A DNA stretch of 64,000 nt from Pseudoalteromonas luteoviolacea. Lineage in GTDB: Bacteria > Pseudomonadota > Gammaproteobacteria > Enterobacterales > Alteromonadaceae. Of this stretch, positions 8,639 through 17,970 are shown one piece after another (position 1 is the stretch's first letter; every line of letters starts with the position of its first letter). The stretch is taken from contig NZ_MAUJ01000017.1 of assembly GCF_001696455.1 (NCBI RefSeq), positions 1 to 64,000 of the forward strand. Reading direction: 5' to 3'. A model generated the notes under the pieces. It saw only the letters and a list, made by a program, of their open reading frames with translations, was not told the DNA's origin and did no database searches. A program made the translations under genes and the position numbers.

Positions 8639-9174
8639 AAGGTATTATATTTAGGTGCCTTGAAGAACTTGTAATAGAAACAAAGGGAATGGATGTTTGG
8701 GAACACCTTTTAGAAAAGCACTGCCCAGAAGACAGGGTTTATGTTAGTGCAAAGTCGTACCCTGATGAAGAGTTAGTAGGACTTGCAACTAGCGTATCAC
8801 AGGCGTTGAATTTATCTATGCCAGAGACCCTAAAAGCATTTGGTACGTATTTATTCGGTTTCTTGGCAAAGCGACACAAGTCCATCGTTGAGGAGTTTGC
8901 CTCTTTTGAGCAGTTAATCATTTCCATAGATGAGGTGATCCATAATGAAGTTCGAAAGCTATATGATGAGCCTAACTTGCCTACAATAGAAGCCACCATA
9001 AAAGATTCGCAAACAATACATTTAACCTATCGTTCGCCAAGAAAGTTATGTTTTTGTGCAGAGGGGTTAATATATGGCTGTGCAGAGCACTTTGACAAAC
9101 AAATACAGATTGATCACCCTAAATGCATGCACAAAGGCGATCAAGCGTGTTTTTTAATCATAACCTATTCATAA
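8635..9174 (+). CDS. H-NOX haem nitric-oxide sensor
   Basis: 179 residues, the full length of a stand-alone H-NOX domain. It opens with MKGIIFRCLEELV and has the axial haem ligand H103 in SIDEVIHNEVRKLY. The propionate-binding Y-x-S-x-R motif is at 132-136 (YRSPR). The four zinc ligands described in Shewanella and Vibrio H-NOX are at the same numbers here: C139, H161, C164 and C172. I see no obvious distal tyrosine of the O2-binding type, so NO selectivity is expected, by inference. It binds NO through haem and controls the autokinase activity of the adjacent kinase. Its start overlaps the stop of the upstream regulator, and the kinase begins 1 bp after its own stop, so translation is probably coupled. 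Confidence 0.95.
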   Translation: MKGIIFRCLEELVIETKGMDVWEHLLEKHCPEDRVYVSAKSYPDEELVGLATSVSQALNLSMPETLKAFGTYLFGFLAKRHKSIVEEFASFEQLIISIDEVIHNEVRKLYDEPNLPTIEATIKDSQTIHLTYRSPRKLCFCAEGLIYGCAEHFDKQIQIDHPKCMHKGDQACFLIITYS

Positions 9175-9175
9175 T

Positions 9176-10129
9176 ATGCAAAATTATTACAAGGCCTATT
9201 TAAGAGAAAAATCTGCTCGAGATGAACTAGAAGCACTTCTAGAGGAAAAAACGAGCAAACTTTATGCTTTAAATTTAGAGCTTGAAAAAAAACTTACTAT
9301 ATTACAGCAACAACAACTTGCGGTCATTCAATCTGAAAAGATGGCAACGCTTGGTACGCTTTCTGCCGGTGTTGCCCATGAAATAAACAATCCGCTAGCC
9401 TATCTAACGTGTAATTTAGAAACTCTTTCACACTATAAAGATGATATTAATGACTACTTTGAGTTAATAACGCAGCATCAATCGGAAGCTATTTCAGACA
9501 GTGAGTTGCTTGAAGGGCTAAATAAATTAAGCAAAAACATAGACACGAAGGAGCTTGTTCAAGACCTAAGCGACATTTCTCAGGATTGTCAGGAGGGGTG
9601 CAGTAGAATATCTAGCATTATAAAAAACCTACTAGACTTTGCTAAACCAAAACAGAGTGATGAGTCAGAATTCGAAATTGCAGATGTAATCGAACACTCA
9701 ACTAAGTTACTCGAGAACAAACTTAAACAAGTAACGCTTGAGGTCAATTGTGGCACGGGTTATTTAATATGTGGAAGTAAATCTAATATTACACAGGCTT
9801 TTATCAATATCTTCGTTAATGGCATTCAAGCTTGTGAAGAAGCCCGAGCGCAGTCATTAATTAGCCAAGGGATGATCCTCGTCTCGGTATTTGATTCAGG
9901 GGCAAACTATACGATTACATTTAAGGACAATGGTATAGGTATACCTGAAGAGGCTATACCTCACGCATTTGAGCCGTTTTATTCAACTAAGCCTTTGGGT
10001 GAGGGAACGGGTATGGGCCTAGCAGTTGTTTATGGCATCCTTTCTAATCACAGTGCGTCCATATCTTTAGCAAATAATCCTGATTCCGGTGTGACGGTAA
10101 CAGTTAATATCCCTAAATCATCCCTTTAA
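9176..10129 (+). CDS. H-NOX-associated histidine kinase (HnoK-like)
   Basis: 317-residue soluble kinase with no membrane segments. An N-terminal coiled coil (about 10-55) replaces a sensor domain, as expected if sensing is done by the H-NOX partner. The HisKA box AGVAHEINNPL puts the phosphorylated histidine at H68. The ATPase domain has the N box (FINIFVNGIQAC), G1 box DNGIGIP and G2 box GTGMGLAV. In characterised systems the NO-free H-NOX permits autophosphorylation and the NO-bound form inhibits it. Candidate receivers are the two REC proteins at this locus. A strong hairpin terminator follows 40 bp downstream. Confidence 0.92.
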   Translation: MQNYYKAYLREKSARDELEALLEEKTSKLYALNLELEKKLTILQQQQLAVIQSEKMATLGTLSAGVAHEINNPLAYLTCNLETLSHYKDDINDYFELITQHQSEAISDSELLEGLNKLSKNIDTKELVQDLSDISQDCQEGCSRISSIIKNLLDFAKPKQSDESEFEIADVIEHSTKLLENKLKQVTLEVNCGTGYLICGSKSNITQAFINIFVNGIQACEEARAQSLISQGMILVSVFDSGANYTITFKDNGIGIPEEAIPHAFEPFYSTKPLGEGTGMGLAVVYGILSNHSASISLANNPDSGVTVTVNIPKSSL

Positions 10130-10168
10130 TATTAAAGAGTATTTATACTAATATTCCCCTAAATTAGA

Positions 10169-10213
10169 TTGCGCTATAGACTTTAGTCTACAGCGCAAGA
10201 TTCCTTATTTTGT
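10169..10213 (+). terminator. terminator of the H-NOX operon
   Basis: Two 14-base arms, TTGCGCTATAGACT and AGTCTACAGCGCAA, pair with one mismatch around a 2-base loop. A T-rich stretch follows. Confidence 0.8.
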
Positions 10214-10305
10214 TTTCAAATTCGCTCCGTACTGATTTACGTCAATTTAAAAAAAGATTTATTCATTAAATAATATAGCTATTAGTTATATATTATAACC
10301 ACAAT

Positions 10306-10327
10306 AAGTTGACGTGCACGTCAACTT
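10306..10327. promoter_or_regulatory. 22-bp perfect palindrome, candidate operator
   Basis: The arms AAGTTGACGTG and CACGTCAACTT are exact reverse complements with no spacer, about 310 bp upstream of the first chitinase start. No T run follows, so it does not look like a terminator. It could be the operator of a dimeric regulator of chitin genes; the regulator is not in this window. Confidence 0.6.
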
Positions 10328-10635
10328 TCGGATTAGTTTAATTTATGTGAAAGTTTACATTTAGATCAATCAAAGGTACAAGATTGAACTAACTGGCTGT
10401 TATATATGCAATAGTATGTATTTTGAACGTTTTTAGAGATGAATTCGATTCATATATCCATCTAGAGTGTAATTATCAAATTTTTTCATTTTGCACCAAA
10501 AAAAGCCGCTCTTTAGTATTAGAAAGAAGCTCTTGGCGGTTGTTTTTTAATCAGTGGCGCATTGACGTGTTTAATTTCTATGTTAGGTTTATTTAACAAA
10601 TGTTAATCACAATTAATGTAAAGGTTGGTGATAAG

Positions 10636-13600
10636 ATGAAAATGAGAAATCATATTAAAAATGTGCTCAAGTTAAGCACACTGGCAATTGCGATAAGTAC
10701 AACATATTCCCATGCGTATGATTGTACGGGCCTAACCGAGTGGCAACCTGGTGGTACTTACGTTGCTGGCAATAAAGTAAAACAGACAAACGTAGCTTAT
10801 GAGGCAAAATGGTGGAACCGTACCGAACCAGCATCGCACTCAGGCCCACATCAAGAATGGAAGAAACTCGGTGACTGCGCGGGTTCTGGCACAAATACTC
10901 CTCCTACGATCAGTCAGTTATCGCCTTGGGACGGTTCTCAATTTGACCAAAATGACAGCGTTGCCATTAGTGCAAAAGCAGTTGACGTTGACGGAAACGT
11001 AAGCAAAGTGGAGTTTTATATTGACAATACGTTGATCGCGACAGATACAACAGGTGCTGCAGACATGTTCGACGCTGTATGGACAGCGGGTCAGCCTGGT
11101 GTATATCAGCTAAGTGCAAAAGCGTATGATGACAAAAATGAAGCATCGCAAACGATCACTAATTCAATAACGGTTAGAACTGGCACACCAGTAAACGAAG
11201 CTCCGACGGCTACTCTTGATATAAAGTCAAAACCTGTAGAACTCGTTGTTGGTAGTAATGTTGTGTTTTCACTTTCTGGCAGCGATACCGACGGTACAGT
11301 CAAAAAGTTAAGCTTTGCAGTGAACGGCGTCGAGCTTGTATCAACAAACGGTACTCCTACTGACCATACTTGGGTTGCACAAGCGGATGGTAATTACACG
11401 TTCACTTTGACAGCAACAGATGATAAGAATGCGTCTACAAGCGTCAGCACTCAACTTCGAGTAGGCGCACAAGTACCTGGAGACAGGGACGCCTGTAAAC
11501 CTGCTGGTTTATACCAAACTCCAGGTGTGAACACGCCTTACTGTACCATTTATGATGCAAATGGTCGTGAGGAAATGGGCGCTGATCATCCTAGAAGGGT
11601 CATTGGTTACTTCACCAGTTGGAGAAATGGTTCTAACGGCCAGCCTTCATACTTAGTCAACGACATTCCTTGGGACAAAATCACCCACATTAATTATGCT
11701 TTTGCACATGTCGATGCAGGAAACAAGGTTTCAATTGGCGATCCAAACGCTGCTGGCAATCCAGCAACCAATATGGAATGGCCTGGTGTAGCTGGTGCAG
11801 AATTAGACCCTACACTACCGTACAAAGGGCACTTCAACCTTCTTAACAAGTACAAAAAGCAACACCCTGACGTGAAGACGCTGATCAGTGTCGGTGGCTG
11901 GGCTGAAACTGGTGGATTCTTTGGACCAGATGGTAAACGCGTAAACAGCGGTGGTTTCTACACAATGACTACAAATGCTGATGGTTCAATTAACAATGCG
12001 GGCATTGAAACATTCGTCGCGAGCTCTGTTGATTTCATCAGAAAATATGGCTTTGATGGTGTAGATATCGATTACGAATACCCGTCTTCAATGAAAGACT
12101 CTGGTCACCCTGACGACTTCCCAATTTCTAACGCCAGAAGAGCGGGTTTGAACGCGTCTTATCAAGTACTTATGAAGCGTCTTCGTGAAGAACTTGATAA
12201 GGCAGGTCAACAGGATGGTCAACACTATATGTTAACTATCGCATCACCATCTTCGGGATACTTGTTACGTGGTATGGAAACCTTTCAGGTAACGCAATAC
12301 CTCGACTATGTAAATATTATGTCTTATGACTTACACGGAGCATGGAATTCGCATGTAGGTCACAATGCTGCATTGTACGACACTGGTGAAGATTCCGAGT
12401 TGAAAGCATGGAATGTATACGGCACTAAAGAGTTTGAAGGTATCGGCTACTTAAACACAGATTGGGCCGTGAAATACTTCCAAGGTGGCTTATCAGCAGG
12501 GCGCATTAATATTGGTATTCCATATTACACCCGCGGATTTAGAGATGTTCAAGGCGGAACCAACGGTCTTTGGGGTCAAGCACCGCTTCCTAACCAAGCA
12601 GATTGCCCTCCGGGAACAGGGTCTGGTGAGAAAAACAAATGTGGTAATGGCGCAGTTGGCATAGACAACTTGTGGCATGACAAAAATGATGTTGGCTTAG
12701 AAGTACCAGCGGGGTCAAACCCACTTTGGCACGCGAAGAACCTACAAAATGGTACGGTTCCAAGCTACCTAGCAGCGTATGGTCTTACACCAGACACAGA
12801 TCCAGATGACCAACTAACTGGAACTTACGCAAGAAATTACGATGCAGTCGCGGTTGCACCGTGGTTATGGAATGCGCAAAAGAATGTATTTATCTCAATC
12901 GAAGATGAAGAGTCAATGGGCACCAAAGTTGATTATGTAATCAACAAAGGACTCGGCGGTATCATGTTCTGGGAGCTTGCCGGTGACTTTGATTATGATG
13001 CAGTGAAAGGCGAGTACTTCATGGGTTCAAGCATGACGACGCTGGCATATAATAAGTTCAAGCAATCTGGCGCACAGTACGATATTCATCGTGGTGATGT
13101 TGCATTCCAAGTACCTACTGAGCAAGTTGACGTAACCTTTGATGCGAAAAGCTTCCCTGTAGGCGATGACAATTATCCAATTGCACCAACATTTGCGTTC
13201 ACCAACAATTCAAACATTGATTTATCTGGCGCTAAGATTTCTTTTGATGTCCCAGTTTCTACATCAGCGATTTTCAAATCGAACTGGAACGCTCAAGAAA
13301 AATTAGGCATGGCTGTAGATGTAAACAATTCAAATGCGGCGGGCAATAATATCGGCGGATTTGATAACGATTTCCATAGATTCTCAATCACGCTTAAAAA
13401 TGAGTGGGGCAATACACCTAAATCATTTGCTCCGGGCGAGACTGTAAATGCGCAGGTCATGTACTACATGCCAGTAACTGGACCGGTTAACTTTACGGCT
13501 GAGAAAGATGGTAAACGCTACGCATTCAAGTTTGAGTATCCAACATTACCAGCAGCAACACCAGGTGACGGTAATGGAGGTCCAATTACTCATTGTGAAG

Positions 13601-13764
13601 GTACCCCTATTGCAGACATTGCAGTTTATCCGACTTTCCCTAGAGGCACACATGCCGGAGCTGGAGACTTAATCATCGACGGTAAAGGTGTTTATAAAGC
13701 TAAGTGGTGGAGTAATAAACAACCATCTACGAGTGCTGATTACCAAAAAGTTTGTAGTTTATAA
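10636..13764 (+). CDS. secreted GH18 chitinase with two chitin-binding modules
   Basis: Hydrolyses chitin outside the cell. I prefer ATG 10636, which gives a clean signal peptide (residues 1-27, ending TTYSHA). The frame is open to ATG 10600, which would add 12 residues. Order: CBM5/12 (about 30-82, with YEAKWWNRTEP), two Ig-like domains (about 90-185 and 190-280), then a GH18 barrel from about 315. The active-site motif DGVDIDYE has its catalytic acid at E481. A C-terminal beta domain (about 830-970) follows, and a last CBM5/12 (about 985-1042, with YKAKWWSNKQP). First gene of a three-gene chitin cluster in one orientation; 74 bp and a hairpin separate it from the polysaccharide monooxygenase gene. 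Confidence 0.93.
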   Translation: MKMRNHIKNVLKLSTLAIAISTTYSHAYDCTGLTEWQPGGTYVAGNKVKQTNVAYEAKWWNRTEPASHSGPHQEWKKLGDCAGSGTNTPPTISQLSPWDGSQFDQNDSVAISAKAVDVDGNVSKVEFYIDNTLIATDTTGAADMFDAVWTAGQPGVYQLSAKAYDDKNEASQTITNSITVRTGTPVNEAPTATLDIKSKPVELVVGSNVVFSLSGSDTDGTVKKLSFAVNGVELVSTNGTPTDHTWVAQADGNYTFTLTATDDKNASTSVSTQLRVGAQVPGDRDACKPAGLYQTPGVNTPYCTIYDANGREEMGADHPRRVIGYFTSWRNGSNGQPSYLVNDIPWDKITHINYAFAHVDAGNKVSIGDPNAAGNPATNMEWPGVAGAELDPTLPYKGHFNLLNKYKKQHPDVKTLISVGGWAETGGFFGPDGKRVNSGGFYTMTTNADGSINNAGIETFVASSVDFIRKYGFDGVDIDYEYPSSMKDSGHPDDFPISNARRAGLNASYQVLMKRLREELDKAGQQDGQHYMLTIASPSSGYLLRGMETFQVTQYLDYVNIMSYDLHGAWNSHVGHNAALYDTGEDSELKAWNVYGTKEFEGIGYLNTDWAVKYFQGGLSAGRINIGIPYYTRGFRDVQGGTNGLWGQAPLPNQADCPPGTGSGEKNKCGNGAVGIDNLWHDKNDVGLEVPAGSNPLWHAKNLQNGTVPSYLAAYGLTPDTDPDDQLTGTYARNYDAVAVAPWLWNAQKNVFISIEDEESMGTKVDYVINKGLGGIMFWELAGDFDYDAVKGEYFMGSSMTTLAYNKFKQSGAQYDIHRGDVAFQVPTEQVDVTFDAKSFPVGDDNYPIAPTFAFTNNSNIDLSGAKISFDVPVSTSAIFKSNWNAQEKLGMAVDVNNSNAAGNNIGGFDNDFHRFSITLKNEWGNTPKSFAPGETVNAQVMYYMPVTGPVNFTAEKDGKRYAFKFEYPTLPAATPGDGNGGPITHCEGTPIADIAVYPTFPRGTHAGAGDLIIDGKGVYKAKWWSNKQPSTSADYQKVCSL

Positions 13765-13774
13765 AACGTAAGTT

Positions 13775-13803
13775 AAGTGGAGGCTCCCCCCTCCACTTAT
13801 TTC
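13775..13803 (+). terminator. hairpin after the first chitinase
   Basis: A 9-bp stem AAGTGGAGG/CCTCCACTT with a 6-base loop. Only a short T-rich tail (ATTTCT) follows, so it may attenuate rather than fully stop transcription into the LPMO gene. Confidence 0.65.
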
Positions 13804-13859
13804 TGACAAGCAAGTAGTAATAATTTAATAAAGCGAAAATGCCACAAGAGGTGAGCGCG

Positions 13860-15296
13860 ATGAACGTATTCCAAGGAAAATATTTAACAGCTCTATCCAT
13901 AGCATGTAGCGCATATGTTGCGACTTACACGCCTAGTGCAAATGCCCACGGCTTTATGGACTTTCCTAAAGCTAGACAATCAATTTGTGAAGCTCAGGGA
14001 GGTTATTGGTGGCCAGATGATGGTTCTAATATTCCTAACTTAGCATGTAGAGCTGCATTTTTAGAGTCTGGATATGTTCAATTTGTGCAAGAACATGAAT
14101 TCGCGTCGCTTATTGCAGATTATAATAATCAAGCCGCAGTTGAAGCGGCTGTGCCCAACGGTACACTTTGTGCCGCGGGGTCAAACGAAAAAAGAGGGAT
14201 GAACCTACCTCATACTGAATGGCAAACAACAGACGTAAAGCCAAGTGCAAACGGTGATCTGGCTATAAGATTCAGAGCAACGACCCCTCACAATCCAAGT
14301 TTTTGGAAGTTCTATTTAACGAAGCCCGCATTCAATGCTTCGACAGATGTCTTGAATTGGACAGACCTAGACTTAATTACAGAAGTGGGCAATGTCAATT
14401 TTGTAACAGATCCAGATGGTAAAAAATTCTACGAAATGACAGTTAACATTCCCCAAGATCGCAGTGGTAGGGCAATTCTATACACGCGATGGCAGCGAAA
14501 CGATGTAGCTGGGGAAGGGTTTTATAACTGCTCTGATATCAACATCGTGACAGATTCAAAACCTGTTGACTGGTTCTCTGCGGGTTACTTTGTAAAACAA
14601 GGTCAAAATGCCCAAGTGACCGATACCGTTTGGGCCCGTGTTTTTGATGCCAATGGGCAAGAAATAATAAAGCAGTCTCTTAAAGTAACAGAGGCGAACG
14701 TCAATAGCTGGCAAACCGAGCTTGCAAAGGTACTAAACACAAACTTTGCAGCTGACGTTCAAGTGGGCGTAAAAGACAGCGCTGGTAATATTACTTTTGA
14801 CGAGGTGAACTTGTTGAGTAATCAGGTATTTGTTACTAGCGCATCTAACACTTACAACTTAACGATTCAGGTTCAGCAGCCGAATACACCACCTACTGTT
14901 CACAAGCCTGATCCAATTGTAATGGACGAAGTTTCGCAAGTACAGCTGCATGTACATGCCTTTGATGATTACACCATGGATTTAACATATAACTGGGACG
15001 TTCCGGCAGGCCTTACTTACACGGGTTCGGGAGCAACGATCACACTGACAGCAGGGACCGTAAACAAAGATACGGTGTATACAGTTGGCGTTACTGTTTC
15101 AGACGGTACTTTATCTAGTAATACAACTGCCGAGATTACAGTAAAGGATATTCCCAATACACCTGCGCCGTGGAAAGCAAATGCAACTTATGTTGGTGGC
15201 GATCGAGTAAGTCACAATGGCAAAGTATACGAAGCTAAGTGGTGGAACAGAGGCGAAGAGCCAGGAACTACTCAAGTTTGGAAAGAAATTAAATAA
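13860..15296 (+). CDS. AA10 lytic polysaccharide monooxygenase, GbpA-like chitin-binding protein
   Basis: Copper enzyme that oxidatively cleaves crystalline chitin, acting with the flanking chitinases. ATG 13860 has AAGAGGTGAG just upstream; the frame is open from 13839. After the signal peptide the mature protein begins with H30 (ANA|HGFMDF), which must be N-terminal to form the copper histidine brace. The second brace histidine is H144 in TTPHNPSFW. The AA10 domain (about 30-233) is followed by a GbpA domain-2-like module (about 240-340), an Ig/PKD-like domain (about 345-435) and a CBM5/12 (about 440-478, YEAKWWNRGEEP). The last two modules closely match those at the end of the neighbouring ChiA. 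Confidence 0.94.
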   Translation: MNVFQGKYLTALSIACSAYVATYTPSANAHGFMDFPKARQSICEAQGGYWWPDDGSNIPNLACRAAFLESGYVQFVQEHEFASLIADYNNQAAVEAAVPNGTLCAAGSNEKRGMNLPHTEWQTTDVKPSANGDLAIRFRATTPHNPSFWKFYLTKPAFNASTDVLNWTDLDLITEVGNVNFVTDPDGKKFYEMTVNIPQDRSGRAILYTRWQRNDVAGEGFYNCSDINIVTDSKPVDWFSAGYFVKQGQNAQVTDTVWARVFDANGQEIIKQSLKVTEANVNSWQTELAKVLNTNFAADVQVGVKDSAGNITFDEVNLLSNQVFVTSASNTYNLTIQVQQPNTPPTVHKPDPIVMDEVSQVQLHVHAFDDYTMDLTYNWDVPAGLTYTGSGATITLTAGTVNKDTVYTVGVTVSDGTLSSNTTAEITVKDIPNTPAPWKANATYVGGDRVSHNGKVYEAKWWNRGEEPGTTQVWKEIK

Positions 15297-15361
15297 GATG
15301 TAAAGGTCACTCCAATACGTTGGGGTTTGGATATAACATGTAAAATAAGGTTGAGATAGTA

Positions 15362-17824
15362 ATGAAAATTAATAATTTAACAGCAGCTATAGGAATAGCG
15401 TTGATGTCGACAGGTGCTATCGCTGCACCTTCTGCTCCACAAATTAGCTGGGAACCACAGACATACTCATTTGTTGATGTAAATCTTGATGGTAACGGTT
15501 CTTACAAGCAGATTGTCAAGGCGAAAGACGTAGTTACTGTAAACATTAAGTGGAACTCATGGAGCGGTACTGGTGGAGATAGTTACAAAGTCTACTTTGA
15601 CAATCAGGTAGTTGACCAAGGCGCACTGGCCGCTGGTACAAAAAGTGGCACAGTCAGTTTCCCTTACACAAAATCAGGTCGCCACACGCTTTATCTTGAG
15701 CTTTGTGATGCTACAGGCTGTGCAAAAAGTGCGGGTAAACCAATTGTAATCGCAGATACAGATGGCGGTCACTTACAGCCATTAACGATGGATGTTGACC
15801 CTAACAACAAAAATAACGGTACTATTCCAGAAATGGTTACTGGTGCTTATTTTGTAGAGTGGGGTATTTACGGCAGAGATTTTGACGTATCAAATATTCC
15901 AGCACACAACCTATCGCACCTTTTATACGGTTTCATCCCAATTTGTGGCGCTAACGAGTCATTGAAAGAGATCGAAAACGGCAATAGCTGGAGAGCTCTA
16001 CAAAAAGCGTGTGCAGATTCACAAGATTATGAAGTTGTCATTCACGACCCTTGGGCTGCAGTACAAAAAACCCTACCAGGTACTGACAATAACGACCCAA
16101 TCCGTGGTACTTACGCTCAGTTAATGGCACTAAAACAACGTTATCCTGACCTAAAAATCTTACCTTCAGTTGGCGGCTGGACATTATCAGACCCTTTCCA
16201 TGGGTTCACAACTAAAGCAAACCGAGACACTTTTGTTGCTTCTATGAAGCAATTTTTAAAGACTTGGAAGTTCTATGACGGTGTTGACATTGACTGGGAA
16301 TTCCCTGGCGGGGACGGTCCAAACCCTAACCTTGGCGACCCTGTAAACGATGGCCCGGCATACATTGCGTTAATGCAAGAATTAAGAGCTATGCTTGATG
16401 AGTTAGAGCTAGAAACAGGCCGCAAATATGAACTGACTTCAGCGATTGGTTCTGGTTATGACAAAATTGAAGATGTTGATTATCAAGTTGCTCAGCAATA
16501 TATGGATTACATCTTTGCGATGACTTACGATTTTTACGGTGGTTGGAACAATGTTACAGGTCACCAAACGGGTATCTACTGTGGCTCACACCTAAGTCAA
16601 GGCGAGTGTGACGGTACTGGCTTAGATGATAACGGCGAGCCGCGCAAAGGCCCAGCATACACGCTAGACAATGCAGTCAAAGCACTACTTGCACAAGGTG
16701 TAGACTCTAAGAAGCTTGTTGTCGGTGCAGCTATGTACGGACGTGGTTGGGAAGGTGTGTTTGATTCAAACACGACTATTCCTGGCAACCCAGTTACAGC
16801 ACCGGGTAACGGAAAATATGCAGGTTCTACAAGTGAAGGCGTGTGGGAACCAGGCATCATGGATTACAAAGCCATTGCGAAAAACTTAGTTGGTGGTAGT
16901 GGTACTGGTATAAATGGTTTTACAGCGGGATATGATGATCAAGCAGAAGCTGCTTGGGTGTGGAACCCGACTAGCGGCAAGATGTTGACCTATGATAGCC
17001 CACGCTCAGTTTACGCTAAAGGGCAATATGTTAACCTGCACAACTTAGGTGGTTTATTTGCTTGGGAAATCGATGCTGATAACGGCGATATCCTCAATGC
17101 TATGTATGATGGTCTAACTGGCGGAGTACCAACAAACAGACCGCCTGTCGTATCGGTTGATGCGAACCTGACACTGAATTCAGGTCAATCTGCGAACCTA
17201 ACTGCAACTGCAAATGACCCGGAAGGTTCAGCTGTTACATATGCTTGGACAGCGCAAGGTCTTACTCTAACGGGCGCAAATACAGCAACGGTTGGGATTA
17301 CTGCACCGAATGTTACGACTGATACGACTTTCACTTTAAAGATAGCTGTGACGGACGATAAAAATGCAACAACAGAAAAAACGGTCGCTGTGCTTGTAAA
17401 AGCTGAAGTTCCGGCCGGTGCACCTGTTGTTTCACCTATCGCTAACGCCACAGTCGAAGAAAACAAATCAGTAAATGTAACAGTGGTTGCAACTGACCCA
17501 AATAATGACCCGCTTACGTATACTTGGAACGCGCCAGCTGGACTGACAGTATCTGGAACGGGTTCTAGTGTTTCCATTGCTGCTGGTGAAGTTAGCCAAG
17601 ACACGACTTACACGGTAACGGTTGATGTATCGGACGGCACGTATACAACTTCAGCTTCATTTGACGTAACTGTCACTGATGCGGCGTCTAGCGTAGCACC
17701 TTGGGATCCAGGTAAGGTTTACGTTGGCGGTGACCTAGCTTCACACAACGGTAAAGTGTATCGCGCAAAATGGTGGACAAGAGGCGAAGAACCAGGCAAA
17801 GCGATGGTTTGGCAAGCTCTTTAA
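15362..17824 (+). CDS. chiA: secreted GH18 chitinase, ChiA type
   Basis: 820 residues. The signal peptide is about 1-21 (ending TGAIA). The N-terminal ChiA domain (about 22-135, ISWEPQTYSFVDV to VIADTDGGHL) and the catalytic domain closely follow Serratia marcescens ChiA as I remember it, including the runs AHNLSHLLYGFIPICG and LKILPSVGGWTLSDPF. The catalytic motif is DGVDIDWE at 306-313, acid E313. Two PKD/Ig-like domains (about 580-670 and 675-770) and a C-terminal CBM5/12 (about 780-820) extend the Serratia architecture. It sits 65 bp after the LPMO gene and is followed by a strong terminator. The cluster encodes endo/exo hydrolysis plus oxidative cleavage. Confidence 0.95.
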   Translation: MKINNLTAAIGIALMSTGAIAAPSAPQISWEPQTYSFVDVNLDGNGSYKQIVKAKDVVTVNIKWNSWSGTGGDSYKVYFDNQVVDQGALAAGTKSGTVSFPYTKSGRHTLYLELCDATGCAKSAGKPIVIADTDGGHLQPLTMDVDPNNKNNGTIPEMVTGAYFVEWGIYGRDFDVSNIPAHNLSHLLYGFIPICGANESLKEIENGNSWRALQKACADSQDYEVVIHDPWAAVQKTLPGTDNNDPIRGTYAQLMALKQRYPDLKILPSVGGWTLSDPFHGFTTKANRDTFVASMKQFLKTWKFYDGVDIDWEFPGGDGPNPNLGDPVNDGPAYIALMQELRAMLDELELETGRKYELTSAIGSGYDKIEDVDYQVAQQYMDYIFAMTYDFYGGWNNVTGHQTGIYCGSHLSQGECDGTGLDDNGEPRKGPAYTLDNAVKALLAQGVDSKKLVVGAAMYGRGWEGVFDSNTTIPGNPVTAPGNGKYAGSTSEGVWEPGIMDYKAIAKNLVGGSGTGINGFTAGYDDQAEAAWVWNPTSGKMLTYDSPRSVYAKGQYVNLHNLGGLFAWEIDADNGDILNAMYDGLTGGVPTNRPPVVSVDANLTLNSGQSANLTATANDPEGSAVTYAWTAQGLTLTGANTATVGITAPNVTTDTTFTLKIAVTDDKNATTEKTVAVLVKAEVPAGAPVVSPIANATVEENKSVNVTVVATDPNNDPLTYTWNAPAGLTVSGTGSSVSIAAGEVSQDTTYTVTVDVSDGTYTTSASFDVTVTDAASSVAPWDPGKVYVGGDLASHNGKVYRAKWWTRGEEPGKAMVWQAL

Positions 17825-17890
17825 GTCATTATGGGTTGATATTCAGAATGCCTTTTCTGAATTGACAGAAGGACAGGCCAACCCTCAATA

Positions 17891-17923
17891 AAAAACAAAG
17901 GTGCACCGCACCTTTGTTTTTTT
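17891..17923 (+). terminator. terminator of the chitin cluster
   Basis: Stem ACAAAGGTGC/GCACCTTTGT with a 3-base loop, extended by A-T pairs and followed by seven T residues. Confidence 0.9.
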
Positions 17924-17970
17924 CTTCAAATATTTCATACTATGTAAATGTCTGACAAACGTATACAAAT

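Larger units (their letters stand above)
10130..10599. other. intergenic between the NO locus and the chitin cluster
   Basis: 470 bp holding the operon terminator (10169-10213) and a 22-bp perfect palindrome (10306-10327). The rest is AT-rich leader in which I see no gene. It must contain the promoter of the first chitinase. Confidence 0.7.

Noticed and set aside
10500..10555. Riboswitch-like structure in the chitinase leader
   Set aside because: GC-rich blocks near CCGCTC and TTGGCGG are suggestive, but I could not draw a convincing extended stem.
17185..17604. A 139-codon minus-strand frame inside chiA
   Set aside because: It is a shadow of the repetitive Ig-like coding region of chiA, low in complexity (T, V, S, A) and without a ribosome-binding site.
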